Source: Pseudomonas alkylphenolica
GTDB taxonomy: Bacteria > Pseudomonadota > Gammaproteobacteria > Pseudomonadales > Pseudomonadaceae
Reading direction: 5' to 3'
Assembly: GCF_004025535.1 (NCBI RefSeq)
Contig: NZ_QJRG01000033.1
Location: forward strand, 783,334 to 847,333
Length of the DNA: 64,000 nt
This document shows, in pieces, positions 28,016 to 36,863 of this stretch. The translations under genes and the position numbers were made by a program. Positions within the stretch are counted from its first letter, which is position 1; every line of letters starts with the position of its first letter. Below the pieces are notes generated by a model. That model did no database searches. It had not been told where the DNA came from and saw only the letters and a list, made by a program, of their open reading frames with translations.

Positions 28016-29959
28016 ATGACCGACGAAGCCCAGCGCTGGAAAGAAAAATACCTCAAGAGTATCGAACAGCAAGAGAAGCTCGAGCGCCGTTGGGACGCGC
28101 GACTCGACTTGTTGCGCCGTGGCCTGGTGCGTAGCACCCTGGCGGCTGAAGGCAGCGACCGTGCCGTGGACCAGTGCATGAAGGAAATGCGCGAGGTCAT
28201 TCGTACCGACAACATGGACGCGGCACTGGCGGGTCTTATTCCGCGTCTGGAAAAGGCAGTACTGGATTCCGAGCAACGGCGGGAAACCCGTATTGCTCAG
28301 GTCAGCACCGCGCTCAATGCACTGGTGAGTCAATTGCAAAGCCTGCCATTGCCCAGCGATGTCAGTCGCCCGTTGAAGAAGTTTGCCAAGCAACTGGACT
28401 CGCGGGCCACCCAGTCACGGGAAATGCCGTTGTTGCTGGGCGAACTCAGTGGCTTGCAGGGCCAGGCGCTGTCGGCGCTGGAGCGGCCAGAAGCGGCACA
28501 GCGCCCTGGTCTGCTGCAGCGCCTGTTTGGTGGCCGGGAGCTGGAAGCCGAAGGGCTACAGCCAGTGTTGGCCGGTGAGGCGCAGGTGCTGTCGAGCGCT
28601 GTTGCAACTGCGCAACCTGTGGCCACGACCGAACAGGCGGTTACGCACGATGAGCCTGAGCCTGTTGATATCGACGAACTGCGGCCACTGCCGGAAGACG
28701 AGCCCGTCTCTCTCGGGTTCGAAGCCGAAGCCGAAGCCGAACCGATTAGCCCCGAGCCAGTGGCGAGCACGCCGATGCCTGAGGCCATGGCTGAACCGCA
28801 AGAGCCTGAGCCGCTGTCACCGCTAGAAGGCGCTCCGCCCGAGGCACCGGAAGTGCCCGCCGAGCTACTGGAAGAGTCAATCCACTACGCCCTGCCCGAT
28901 GGTACTGAGCCAAGTTACAGTTCAGTGGCCGCGCACATCGAAGAAACCCTGCTGGGGCTGCTCGATGACCTGAATTTTCCAGAACGACACAAAGCTCAGG
29001 CGCAGCACGTACGTGAACGCCTGGAGCATGGCCTGAACTGGTATGAGCTGTTGCCGGTACTCGACGATCTGGCCGTCCTCATGTTGGCCATCAACGACAG
29101 CGGCCAGCACGAATTCGAAGAATATTTGCAGCAACTCAATGAACGCTTGGAATCGTTCCAGAGCCACCTGCAGGAAGCCAGTGAAGGGCATGCGGACAAC
29201 AGCACGGCCGCCCGCCACCTGGACAGCCAGTTGCGTGAGCAGGTCGATGGCTTGCAAAGCAGCGTGCAGGGTGCTGCCGACCTGGGCAGCCTCAAGCATA
29301 TTCTGGAGAACCGTCTGGAAGGCCTGCTGGGCACGATGGACGAGCATCAGCACCAGCGCGATCAGCGCGAACAGGAAATGGCCAGCCGTCTTCAAGGCCT
29401 GGCCGAACGGGTAGCCAGCATGGAGCAGGAAGCCATGGGCTATCGTGAACATCTGGAAGAGCAACGGCAAAAAGCCTTGATCGACCCGCTAACCGGTTTG
29501 CCCAATCGAGCCGCCTGGTCAGAGCGTGTGGACCAGGAAGTGCAGCAGTGGCAGGAACAGGGTGGGCATTTGCTGATGGCCATCCTCGACCTTGACCATT
29601 TCAAGCGGATCAACGACAGCTATGGCCACCAGGCAGGCGATAAAGTGCTGAAAATTGTCGCCAGCGTGTTGAGAAAGCGCCTGCGAGCGCGGGATTTCAT
29701 TGCCCGTTTCGGCGGTGAGGAATTTGTTTTGCTCATCCCGCAGACCGGAATGGCCGCCGGTTGTCAGTTGGCTGAAGCCTTGCGGGCGGCCATTGAAGCT
29801 TGCCCGTTCCATTTCAAAGGCGAGCGGGTGACCATCACACTGTCGATCGGCATCAGCGCATTCCGTTCCGGGGAGCGCAGTGAAGGGGTGCTCAAGCGCG
29901 CTGATGAGGCCCTGTACCGCGCGAAACATCTGGGTAGAAATCGGATCGAACAGGGCTGA
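28016..29959 (+). CDS. dgcH: Diguanylate cyclase (GGDEF domain protein)
   Basis: Makes cyclic di-GMP, 647 aa. There is no membrane segment. The long N-terminal region is mostly helical with an acidic, Pro/Glu-rich low-complexity stretch (about 195-290), then a second helical sensor-like part (about 300-480) and a C-terminal GGDEF domain. The active site is GGEEF (566-570), intact. An RxxD product-inhibition site (RARD) lies five residues before it, so feedback control is expected. From memory the P. aeruginosa gene in this place (PA5487) is called dgcH; the symbol rests on synteny. Confidence 0.9.
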   Translation: MTDEAQRWKEKYLKSIEQQEKLERRWDARLDLLRRGLVRSTLAAEGSDRAVDQCMKEMREVIRTDNMDAALAGLIPRLEKAVLDSEQRRETRIAQVSTALNALVSQLQSLPLPSDVSRPLKKFAKQLDSRATQSREMPLLLGELSGLQGQALSALERPEAAQRPGLLQRLFGGRELEAEGLQPVLAGEAQVLSSAVATAQPVATTEQAVTHDEPEPVDIDELRPLPEDEPVSLGFEAEAEAEPISPEPVASTPMPEAMAEPQEPEPLSPLEGAPPEAPEVPAELLEESIHYALPDGTEPSYSSVAAHIEETLLGLLDDLNFPERHKAQAQHVRERLEHGLNWYELLPVLDDLAVLMLAINDSGQHEFEEYLQQLNERLESFQSHLQEASEGHADNSTAARHLDSQLREQVDGLQSSVQGAADLGSLKHILENRLEGLLGTMDEHQHQRDQREQEMASRLQGLAERVASMEQEAMGYREHLEEQRQKALIDPLTGLPNRAAWSERVDQEVQQWQEQGGHLLMAILDLDHFKRINDSYGHQAGDKVLKIVASVLRKRLRARDFIARFGGEEFVLLIPQTGMAAGCQLAEALRAAIEACPFHFKGERVTITLSIGISAFRSGERSEGVLKRADEALYRAKHLGRNRIEQG

Positions 29960-29981
29960 GTGGCAACAAGGAGGATACGTT

Positions 29982-30794
29982 ATGCTATTGCATTACAGAT
30001 CACCACATGTGCCCTACCCGATGAAAGCCTTTTTCACTGCGCTGCTGCTACTGACCCTTGCAGGCTGCAGCAGTGGCCTGCGGATAGACCGCAGCCACCC
30101 TTCGGTCAACCAGGACAGCCGTATCCAGTTCGTTGTCCTGCATTACACCAATGCATCCCTTGAGCGCTCGTTGTCGTTGCTGACGCATGGCGAAGTGAGT
30201 GCCCACTACCTGATCGGTGATTCGCCGGCCACCGTCTATCAACTGGTCGACGAAAGCCGTCGCGCCTGGCATGCCGGCGACAGCCAGTGGGATGGCCGCA
30301 CCTGGCTCAACTCCAGCTCCATCGGTATTGAGATCGTTAACCCGGGCTTTACCGATACCCCCAACGGCCGCGTCTGGCATCCCTATACCGAGGAACAGAT
30401 CCAGGCGCTGATCGTGCTGCTCAAGGACATCGTCAAACGCAACAATATTGCGCCTCGCTACATCATTGGCCACAGCGACATTGCACCGTTGCGCAAGCTC
30501 GATCCGGGCCCGTTGTTCCCCTGGAAGCGGCTGGCGGATGCCGGCCTGGGTGTCTGGCCGGATGCACGGGCGGTGGCCCAGCAGCAGGCGCGATTCAGCG
30601 TCAACCCGCCGAGCATCACCTGGTATCAGCAGCAGCTGGCGCGATTTGGCTATGCCATCGAGCAGACCGGTGTCTATGACGTGAGCACCAAACATGTGCT
30701 GGCGGCCTTCCAGATGCGCTTCCGCCCCCAACGTTTTGACGGTGTAGCCGACGCGCAAACGGCGGCGATGTTGCAGGTGCTCAACAGTCGCTGA
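29982..30794 (+). CDS. ampDh2: N-acetylmuramoyl-L-alanine amidase lipoprotein (AmpDh2-like)
   Basis: Zinc amidase that cleaves the peptide stem from muramic acid in the periplasm, 270 aa. The N-terminus carries a lipobox LAGC, so it is probably outer-membrane bound. Amidase_2 motifs: VVLHYTNAS (zinc His), and IGHSDIAPLRKLDPGPLFPW with the second zinc His and Asp. The last ~70 residues look like a peptidoglycan-binding domain. I chose the ATG at 29982 because AAGGAGG lies 7 bases upstream; the ATG at 30021 would give a tighter signal peptide. It follows the GGDEF gene by 22 bases. Confidence 0.92.
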   Translation: MLLHYRSPHVPYPMKAFFTALLLLTLAGCSSGLRIDRSHPSVNQDSRIQFVVLHYTNASLERSLSLLTHGEVSAHYLIGDSPATVYQLVDESRRAWHAGDSQWDGRTWLNSSSIGIEIVNPGFTDTPNGRVWHPYTEEQIQALIVLLKDIVKRNNIAPRYIIGHSDIAPLRKLDPGPLFPWKRLADAGLGVWPDARAVAQQQARFSVNPPSITWYQQQLARFGYAIEQTGVYDVSTKHVLAAFQMRFRPQRFDGVADAQTAAMLQVLNSR

Positions 30795-30872
30795 TCAACG
30801 GCGCCGCCAAACGGCCAGGCTGACTTGACCGACAGTTGCTATACCTCTTGGTATTCAACTGGATGCTACTTG

Positions 30873-32492
30873 ATGTCAGCTGCCTTATCTGTGCTGCGCC
30901 ACTTGCTCTATCGTCCCTGGTTATTGGCCACACTCGCGGCTTCGGCCAGCGCAATCCTATTGCTGCTGGCCAGTATCGGTGTGGCCATGCATCAGGTGCA
31001 AGTAAGTGAAAGCGAGCAGATGAACGCCAAAGGCGAGCGTTTTCTCCAACGCCTTGAGCAAATTTTCGGGCAGTTGCGCGAAGGTGTCGATGAACTCCAG
31101 GCCCAACCCCTGCGCGGCTGTAGCACCGAAATGCTCAAGGTGTTGCAGTATGTGGGGTTCAGCTATCGCTTTGTGTATGAGGCCGCCTACGTCGATGGCA
31201 CGCTGGCCTGTTCCAATCGCATCGGCCAACGTACCATCAACCCGTTGCGGGCCCCGGACATTCAGGGGCCGACCTACAGTTACTGGCTCAACACTACCAC
31301 CGAGCCGGATGACAACCTTGCCGCCCTCATGCTGGGGCGTGGCAAGTTTCTGGTGTCGACGTCCCGTGGGCATTTGACCGATGTCGTCGACCTTCCGCCC
31401 AATGGCAGCCTGCTGGTTGTGCTGGACAACGGCGCACGTGCGGTACCGGTGCTTGGGCCGCCCCAGGCCTGGCCGCCCTCCACCCATTGGCCGCCCAAAT
31501 CACTGGATGCGTTGCTGGAGTTGCCTGACCGCCTGATCTACCGCATGCCGACCATGTCGCCAGATTATCAGCTGGTATTGATTGCTCCGCGTGCCAGCCT
31601 GCCGTTGAAGATGAACGGTGTGCTTTGGCTATTGTTTCCCGGCAGCCTGGTACTGGCGTGGTGCATTGGCTGGCTGGTGCTGCAACTGGTCCGCCAGCAC
31701 CGCTCGATGAGTTCTGAGCTGCAAGGTGCGTTGCGTCGGGGGGAGCTGCAGGTGTTGTATCAGCCCATCTTCGAGCTTAACAGCCGCCGCTGCGTGGGGG
31801 CCGAGGCCCTGGTGCGCTGGCGACGACCCGATGGCACTTTGACCAGTCCGGACCTGTTTATCCCGTTGGCAGAAAATACCGGCCAGATCAGGCAGATCAC
31901 CGATTTTGTCCTGCAACGCGTGCTTGAGCAGTTGGGCCAGGTGCTACGTGCCAACCGGCAACTCTATATCTCTGTCAACCTGGCAGCGTGCGATGTCATG
32001 GTGCCGAGGATAGGCCCGGTAGCGGCGCGACTGCTGGCGTTGCACCATGTGGCCGCCAGCCAGATCGCCTTCGAAGTCACCGAGCGTGGCCTGATCGACG
32101 TGGTGGTTGCCCGCGATAACCTGCAAGCGTTGCGCGCAGTCGGCCATCAGGTGCTGATAGACGATTTTGGCACGGGCTACTGCAGTTTGGCTTACCTGCA
32201 GACGCTGCCTGTGGATTGCCTGAAAATCGACAAGGCCTTCATCGATGCGCTAGGCCATGATGCGGCCAGCAGTGGCGTGGCGCCGCACATCATCCGCATG
32301 GCGCATGCCCTGCAGTTGCGGGTAATTGCCGAAGGCATCGAGTTTGAGAACCAGGCGATGCTGCTTAACAGTGAAGGGGTGAACTACGGTCAGGGCTGGC
32401 TGTTCGCCCACCCGCTGAGTGCCCGTCAATTCGTCGAGCTGATCACCCGGGGCCGACGCATGACACCACGGCGCCTCGATGATGAGGCGTGA
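30873..32492 (+). CDS. CSS-motif EAL-domain phosphodiesterase
   Basis: Membrane-bound c-di-GMP phosphodiesterase, 539 aa. Two membrane helices (about 15-37 and 250-272) flank a periplasmic domain with C83 and C113, 30 residues apart as in CSS-domain enzymes, where a DsbA-made disulfide controls activity. The cytoplasmic EAL domain has intact motifs: AEALVRW (E311), IDDFGTGYCSL and AEGIEFENQ. The start at 30873 (MSAALS) is preferred over the upstream TTG at 30825. It converges on kinB with 9 bases between stops. Confidence 0.9.
   Translation: MSAALSVLRHLLYRPWLLATLAASASAILLLLASIGVAMHQVQVSESEQMNAKGERFLQRLEQIFGQLREGVDELQAQPLRGCSTEMLKVLQYVGFSYRFVYEAAYVDGTLACSNRIGQRTINPLRAPDIQGPTYSYWLNTTTEPDDNLAALMLGRGKFLVSTSRGHLTDVVDLPPNGSLLVVLDNGARAVPVLGPPQAWPPSTHWPPKSLDALLELPDRLIYRMPTMSPDYQLVLIAPRASLPLKMNGVLWLLFPGSLVLAWCIGWLVLQLVRQHRSMSSELQGALRRGELQVLYQPIFELNSRRCVGAEALVRWRRPDGTLTSPDLFIPLAENTGQIRQITDFVLQRVLEQLGQVLRANRQLYISVNLAACDVMVPRIGPVAARLLALHHVAASQIAFEVTERGLIDVVVARDNLQALRAVGHQVLIDDFGTGYCSLAYLQTLPVDCLKIDKAFIDALGHDAASSGVAPHIIRMAHALQLRVIAEGIEFENQAMLLNSEGVNYGQGWLFAHPLSARQFVELITRGRRMTPRRLDDEA
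32472..32489. terminator. Hairpin at the end of the EAL gene
   Basis: CGCCTC / GAGGCG, 6-bp stem with a 6-base loop, overlapping the end of the EAL gene and facing kinB. Weak, no T tract. Confidence 0.35.
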
Positions 32493-32501
32493 TGTTGGGT
32501 G

Positions 32502-34286
32502 TCAGACAGGCAAGGCCATGTAGAACTGGGTGCCTTGGCCGGGGCGAGAATACACGCCCATGCGCCCGCCATGCAGCAGAACGATTTCCTTGCACAGCGC
32601 GAGCCCGAGACCTGCCCCGCCTTTCTTGCGTCCGACCTGGACGAACGGTTCAAAGATTCTTCCCTGCTGGCTGTAGGCAATGCCCTCACCGTTGTCTTCG
32701 ATGCTGATGATCACCCGCTCGGCATTGCGCCTGGCGTGAAGGCGGATACAACCGGCCACGGGGGTATGGCGTAATGCATTGTCCAGCAGATTGTCCATTA
32801 CCCGGTCCAGCTGCGCGGCGTCGGCCTGGATGTGTGGAAGGGGGGCTACCAGTTCCACCTGGATGTCTATCTGCTTGTCGCCCGCTACGGCGGCGAAGCG
32901 GTCGCAAGCGCGGGACAATAGTTGGTCCACGGCACAGGGTGTGAGTTCGAGCTTTTGCTGGCCACTCTGGTAGCGGGAGAAGTTCAGCAGGTCGTTGATC
33001 AATTGGGTCAGGCGCTGCATTTCATCGCTGATGGTGTCGACCAGGTCGGCTTCGCGCGCCTGTGGCGCAAACGTCAAACGCTCGCGCAGCAAGCCGAAGG
33101 CCATGTGCATGCCTGTAATCGGCGTGCGCAGCTCGTGCGAGGCGCGCAGGACAAACTCGCTGCGTACCCGTTCGAAGGCTCGCTGTTCGGTCACGTCATG
33201 AAGCACCATGACGGCACCGAGAATCTGGCCGTCAGGGCGGCAGACCGGTGTCAGGCTATAGGCCAACAGGCGCGGTTCTTCTTCTATATCCAGGCTCAGG
33301 TCTTCGGGTACGCGATCAAGGCTGGCGCCACGCAGTACCAGACGCACCTGCTCATCCAGCGCCGGGCGCTGCAGTGCTTGGCCCAGTCCGACGCCGAGGC
33401 GGCTGTCGTCCCAGCTCAATTGCCGTTGAGCGACCGGATTGATGTGCTCGATGTGACCCTGGCGGTCGATAATCAACAAGCCATCATCGATACTATCGAG
33501 TACGGCTTGCAGGCGTTGCTGGCCGGCGAGCAGTTCGTCGACATTGGTTGCCTGGTGCTTGCGCAAGGCTTGCGCCATCAGGCCGAAGCGCCGAGTCAAC
33601 AGGTTCATTTCCTGCGACTGGGACACGGGCAGGGTAACGTCGAAGTCACCCTGGCCTATCTGGTCTGCCGCCTTCGCCAAGGCTTCAATGGGGTGCCCAA
33701 AACGCCGGGCGATGCCGTGGGCGGTCACGAACCCCAGAATCAAGACTGCCAGGCCTACCAGACCCAGTACTCCAGCAATCAACAAGGCGCGGTCATAGGT
33801 CTGTTGCTGGCTTTGACTGATGTGCTGCAGGGCGCGCTTGTGTGCGTCGAGCAAGTCACTGCGCAGCGCACTGAAGGCCTTGCCCAGCGGTTGGTCTGCG
33901 CCCAGGTTGCGCGGTGTAGGTGTATCGCGAAGTACTTGGAGATAGTGCTGGTAGTGATTGTTGGTGGTGGCAAAGCCTTTGTCGGTGCCCTGCTCACGCT
34001 CCAGTCTGATCCCTTCATCCAGCGATGCCTGAAAGCGTGCCTGCAGGCTCTCCAGCAAGGCGGGGTCGGGGGATGCATTGAGTATCAGGGTCAGTTGCTC
34101 TCCGAGATTGCGCCGCAGCTCCAGGCCAAGGTCAAGAACCATGGCATTCTCCCGGATCAGCACCTGCTGCGAGCTGGCCATTTGCACGACGCTGACCAGG
34201 CCAAGCAACAAACCGAGCAAGGCCACGGTAATCAGTGCGGAGATGCTGAGGAAAAGCCGCGTACGCAGCTTCATCGCCCATTTCAT
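32502..34286 (-). CDS. kinB: Sensor histidine kinase KinB
   Basis: Partner kinase of AlgB, 594 aa. Layout: membrane helix (12-35), periplasmic helical sensor domain (about 36-165), second helix (166-188), HAMP, PAS (about 250-360), HisKA with the phosphorylated His in ASHELRTP, and HATPase (DNLLDNALRHT, GGAGLGLAL). In P. aeruginosa KinB controls alginate and virulence through AlgB. The ATG overlaps the algB stop (ATGA), so both are made from one mRNA. Confidence 0.94.
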   Translation of the reverse strand: MKWAMKLRTRLFLSISALITVALLGLLLGLVSVVQMASSQQVLIRENAMVLDLGLELRRNLGEQLTLILNASPDPALLESLQARFQASLDEGIRLEREQGTDKGFATTNNHYQHYLQVLRDTPTPRNLGADQPLGKAFSALRSDLLDAHKRALQHISQSQQQTYDRALLIAGVLGLVGLAVLILGFVTAHGIARRFGHPIEALAKAADQIGQGDFDVTLPVSQSQEMNLLTRRFGLMAQALRKHQATNVDELLAGQQRLQAVLDSIDDGLLIIDRQGHIEHINPVAQRQLSWDDSRLGVGLGQALQRPALDEQVRLVLRGASLDRVPEDLSLDIEEEPRLLAYSLTPVCRPDGQILGAVMVLHDVTEQRAFERVRSEFVLRASHELRTPITGMHMAFGLLRERLTFAPQAREADLVDTISDEMQRLTQLINDLLNFSRYQSGQQKLELTPCAVDQLLSRACDRFAAVAGDKQIDIQVELVAPLPHIQADAAQLDRVMDNLLDNALRHTPVAGCIRLHARRNAERVIISIEDNGEGIAYSQQGRIFEPFVQVGRKKGGAGLGLALCKEIVLLHGGRMGVYSRPGQGTQFYMALPV

Positions 34287-35629
34287 AAGTTGTACTGCTT
34301 GCGCTTGCGGTACAGGGTCGAAGCATCGATGCCCAGGGTCTTGGCAGCCTGATCAAGGGTTTCGCTGGTGGCCAGCACGGCTTCGATGTGGGCGCGCTCC
34401 AGCTCATCGAGACTTAGCGCCGCGCCGATGCGCGGTGTGTTGCTTGCGGGTTGCTCCGCCATGCCCAGGTGGCTGATCTCGACCCGTTCCTGCGGGCAAA
34501 TGATGCTGGCGCGTTCAACCACGTTACGCAGCTCACGAATGTTGCCCGGCCAGCGGTAGTTGAGCAGTGCCGCCCGTGCCTCGTCGCTGAAGCCGCGTGC
34601 TGGGCGTGAGTACTCTTTGACGAACCTGGCAAGAAAGCGATCGGCCAGGGTCAGGATGTCCTCGCTGCGTTCGCGCAAGGGCGGCAGGTGCAAGGTAATG
34701 ACGTTCAGGCGATAGAGCAGGTCTTCGCGAAAGCGCCCATCACGAACCATGTCTTCAAGGTTGAGGTTGGTGGCGGCCAGGATGCGTACATCGGCGCGGC
34801 GGGTTACCGGGTCGCCGACCCGTTCATATTCCTTATCCTGGATAAAGCGCAGCAGCTTGGGCTGGAGGGGCAGCGGAAAGTCGCCGATTTCGTCGAGAAA
34901 CAGCGTACCACCATCGGCCTGGTTGACGCGGCCCAAGGTGCTTTCACTGGCGCCGGTAAAGGCCCCGCGGCTGTGGCCGAACAGTTCGCTTTCCATCAAT
35001 TCCGTTGTCAGTGACGGGCAGTTGATGGTCACGCAGGCTTTACGCGCGCGCTTGCTCCAGCCGTGAATGGCCCTGGCCAACTCGCCCTTGCCGGTACCCG
35101 ACTCGCCCAGGATCAGGATGTTGGCGTCGGTAGACGCGACCTGGCGGGCGGTCTCCAGCACCACCATCATCGCCGGGCTGTGTGAGTCCAGGCCGTCCTT
35201 GGGTTTGTTGACTTCGCCTTCGAGCGCCTCAAGACGTGCCGACAACTGACGCACTTCCAGCTGTTTGGCGGCGGCCAGGCGCAGTTGATCAGGGCTGCAG
35301 GGTTTTACCAGGTAGTCGGCCGCGCCTGCCTGGATAGCGTCGACAGCGGTATCGACCGCCGAGTGGGCTGTGACGATGACGATGCGCATCCAGGGGGCTT
35401 GAATACGCATCTGCGCCAGCACATCCAGGCCGTTGTCTTCACCCAGGCGCAGGTCGAGAAAGCACAGGTCGAAGACCTGGCGCTGCAGCAGGCTCTCGGC
35501 CTGGGCCGCGTTGTTGGCGGTGGCCACGCTATAGCCTTCATCTTCCAGGCAGTAGCGAAAAGTGCGAAGGATGGCGGATTCGTCGTCGACCAACAGGATA
35601 CGACCTTGATGTTCCTGGGGTGCATCCAT
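34283..35629 (-). CDS. algB: Response regulator AlgB (NtrC family)
   Basis: Two-component activator, 448 aa: receiver domain (about 8-120, phosphorylated Asp in FLDLRLGED), AAA+ sigma-54-interaction domain (about 145-375) with Walker A GESGTGKG and an intact GAFTGA loop, and a C-terminal Fis-type helix-turn-helix (LDQAAKTLGIDASTLYRKRK). In P. aeruginosa it activates alginate genes, partly without KinB. It is divergent from a gene preceded by a sigma-54-like promoter. Confidence 0.95.
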   Translation of the reverse strand: MDAPQEHQGRILLVDDESAILRTFRYCLEDEGYSVATANNAAQAESLLQRQVFDLCFLDLRLGEDNGLDVLAQMRIQAPWMRIVIVTAHSAVDTAVDAIQAGAADYLVKPCSPDQLRLAAAKQLEVRQLSARLEALEGEVNKPKDGLDSHSPAMMVVLETARQVASTDANILILGESGTGKGELARAIHGWSKRARKACVTINCPSLTTELMESELFGHSRGAFTGASESTLGRVNQADGGTLFLDEIGDFPLPLQPKLLRFIQDKEYERVGDPVTRRADVRILAATNLNLEDMVRDGRFREDLLYRLNVITLHLPPLRERSEDILTLADRFLARFVKEYSRPARGFSDEARAALLNYRWPGNIRELRNVVERASIICPQERVEISHLGMAEQPASNTPRIGAALSLDELERAHIEAVLATSETLDQAAKTLGIDASTLYRKRKQYNL

Positions 35630-35917
35630 TTCCTACGCTCCTTTTAAGAATGATCTCTATTAGTGCCGGAGAAATCTGGCAAGTTGCATGCCTGGTTCCG
35701 ATTTACTTCGATGTTTGCATGGTAGTCGCTGGTTCCGGACAAATCATGCAAAACGCCCGACCTCACAAGGTGCATCGTGCAGGATACGTTCTGGTGAAAT
35801 CTTGAGAATAAAGCAACCTGCTGATTAATAAGGGAAATTAAAATTTCCTGAGGCTGGCATGCACGCTGCAACTACTCCTGCAAGACAACGAATAAACGCA
35901 GCAGGAGGAGCCCGGTA
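35630..35917. other. Divergent region between algB and the 89-aa gene
   Basis: A 288-base regulatory gap. Two copies of CTGGTTCCG (around 35692 and 35730) read as CGGAACCAG toward algB and may be -35-like elements. A sigma-54-type element reads rightward at 35854-35870. No further gene was seen. Confidence 0.5.
35854..35870 (+). promoter_or_regulatory. Sigma-54-type promoter
   Basis: CTGGCATG then CTGCA, with the invariant GG (35856-35857) and GC (35868-35869) separated by exactly 10 bases, matching the -24/-12 pattern of RpoN promoters. Transcription would start near 35881, ahead of the gene at 35918. The adjacent AlgB has the GAFTGA motif that contacts sigma-54. Confidence 0.55.
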
Positions 35918-36390
<473 letters not shown>

Positions 36391-36392
36391 AC

Positions 36393-36863
36393 ATGAAAAG
36401 GACGCTGTACAACGCCCTGGCTGCCGCCCTGTTGGTGGGTGGCAGCAGTGGGGCGATGGCGGCCAGTGATGGCCAGGTACGGGTCAACCAACTGTTGGCT
36501 TCGGACCCCGAATACCAGAGCACCTGGAAAAAAGTGGTCGAGAAGGAAGAGCGTCTGCCCGATTGGGTGCTCAACCTCTCTGGCGTCTCTGAGCAGCAAA
36601 TGTCTGGCGTAGAGGAAGATGGCGACAAGTTCCTCGTAGGGCCACTGTGTGAAGTCGCTCAGAAGTGCCTGAACAAGCGCCTGATCGTTGCCTTCAGCTG
36701 GGACAAGGAAGACGCCTACGCCATGCTGGTCGAAGTCCCGGAGGGCCTGCCCGGTGAAAAGTCCCCGACCCGCCACGCCGATTACCGATGGCTGGGCAAG
36801 CCGGACCCGGGCATGCAGACGCTGTTGAAGGAGCAACTCAAACGTGATCCCAACTGGTACTGA
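36393..36863 (+). CDS. Ivy family lysozyme-inhibitor-like protein
   Basis: A 156-aa periplasmic protein (signal peptide ends GAMA-ASD) of the inhibitor-of-vertebrate-lysozyme family. The loop that plugs the lysozyme active site in E. coli Ivy reads CKPHDC; here the matching segment is CEVAQKC, with different length and no His, so direct lysozyme inhibition is doubtful. It begins 3 bases after the DUF1328 stop, with AGAGG upstream. The P. aeruginosa counterpart is the second Ivy paralogue (PA5481). Confidence 0.85.
   Translation: MKRTLYNALAAALLVGGSSGAMAASDGQVRVNQLLASDPEYQSTWKKVVEKEERLPDWVLNLSGVSEQQMSGVEEDGDKFLVGPLCEVAQKCLNKRLIVAFSWDKEDAYAMLVEVPEGLPGEKSPTRHADYRWLGKPDPGMQTLLKEQLKRDPNWY

Noticed and set aside
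30825..30872. Longer start (TTG) for the EAL protein
   Set aside because: The added residues are Cys/Tyr/Ser-rich and precede a normal Met just before the first helix.
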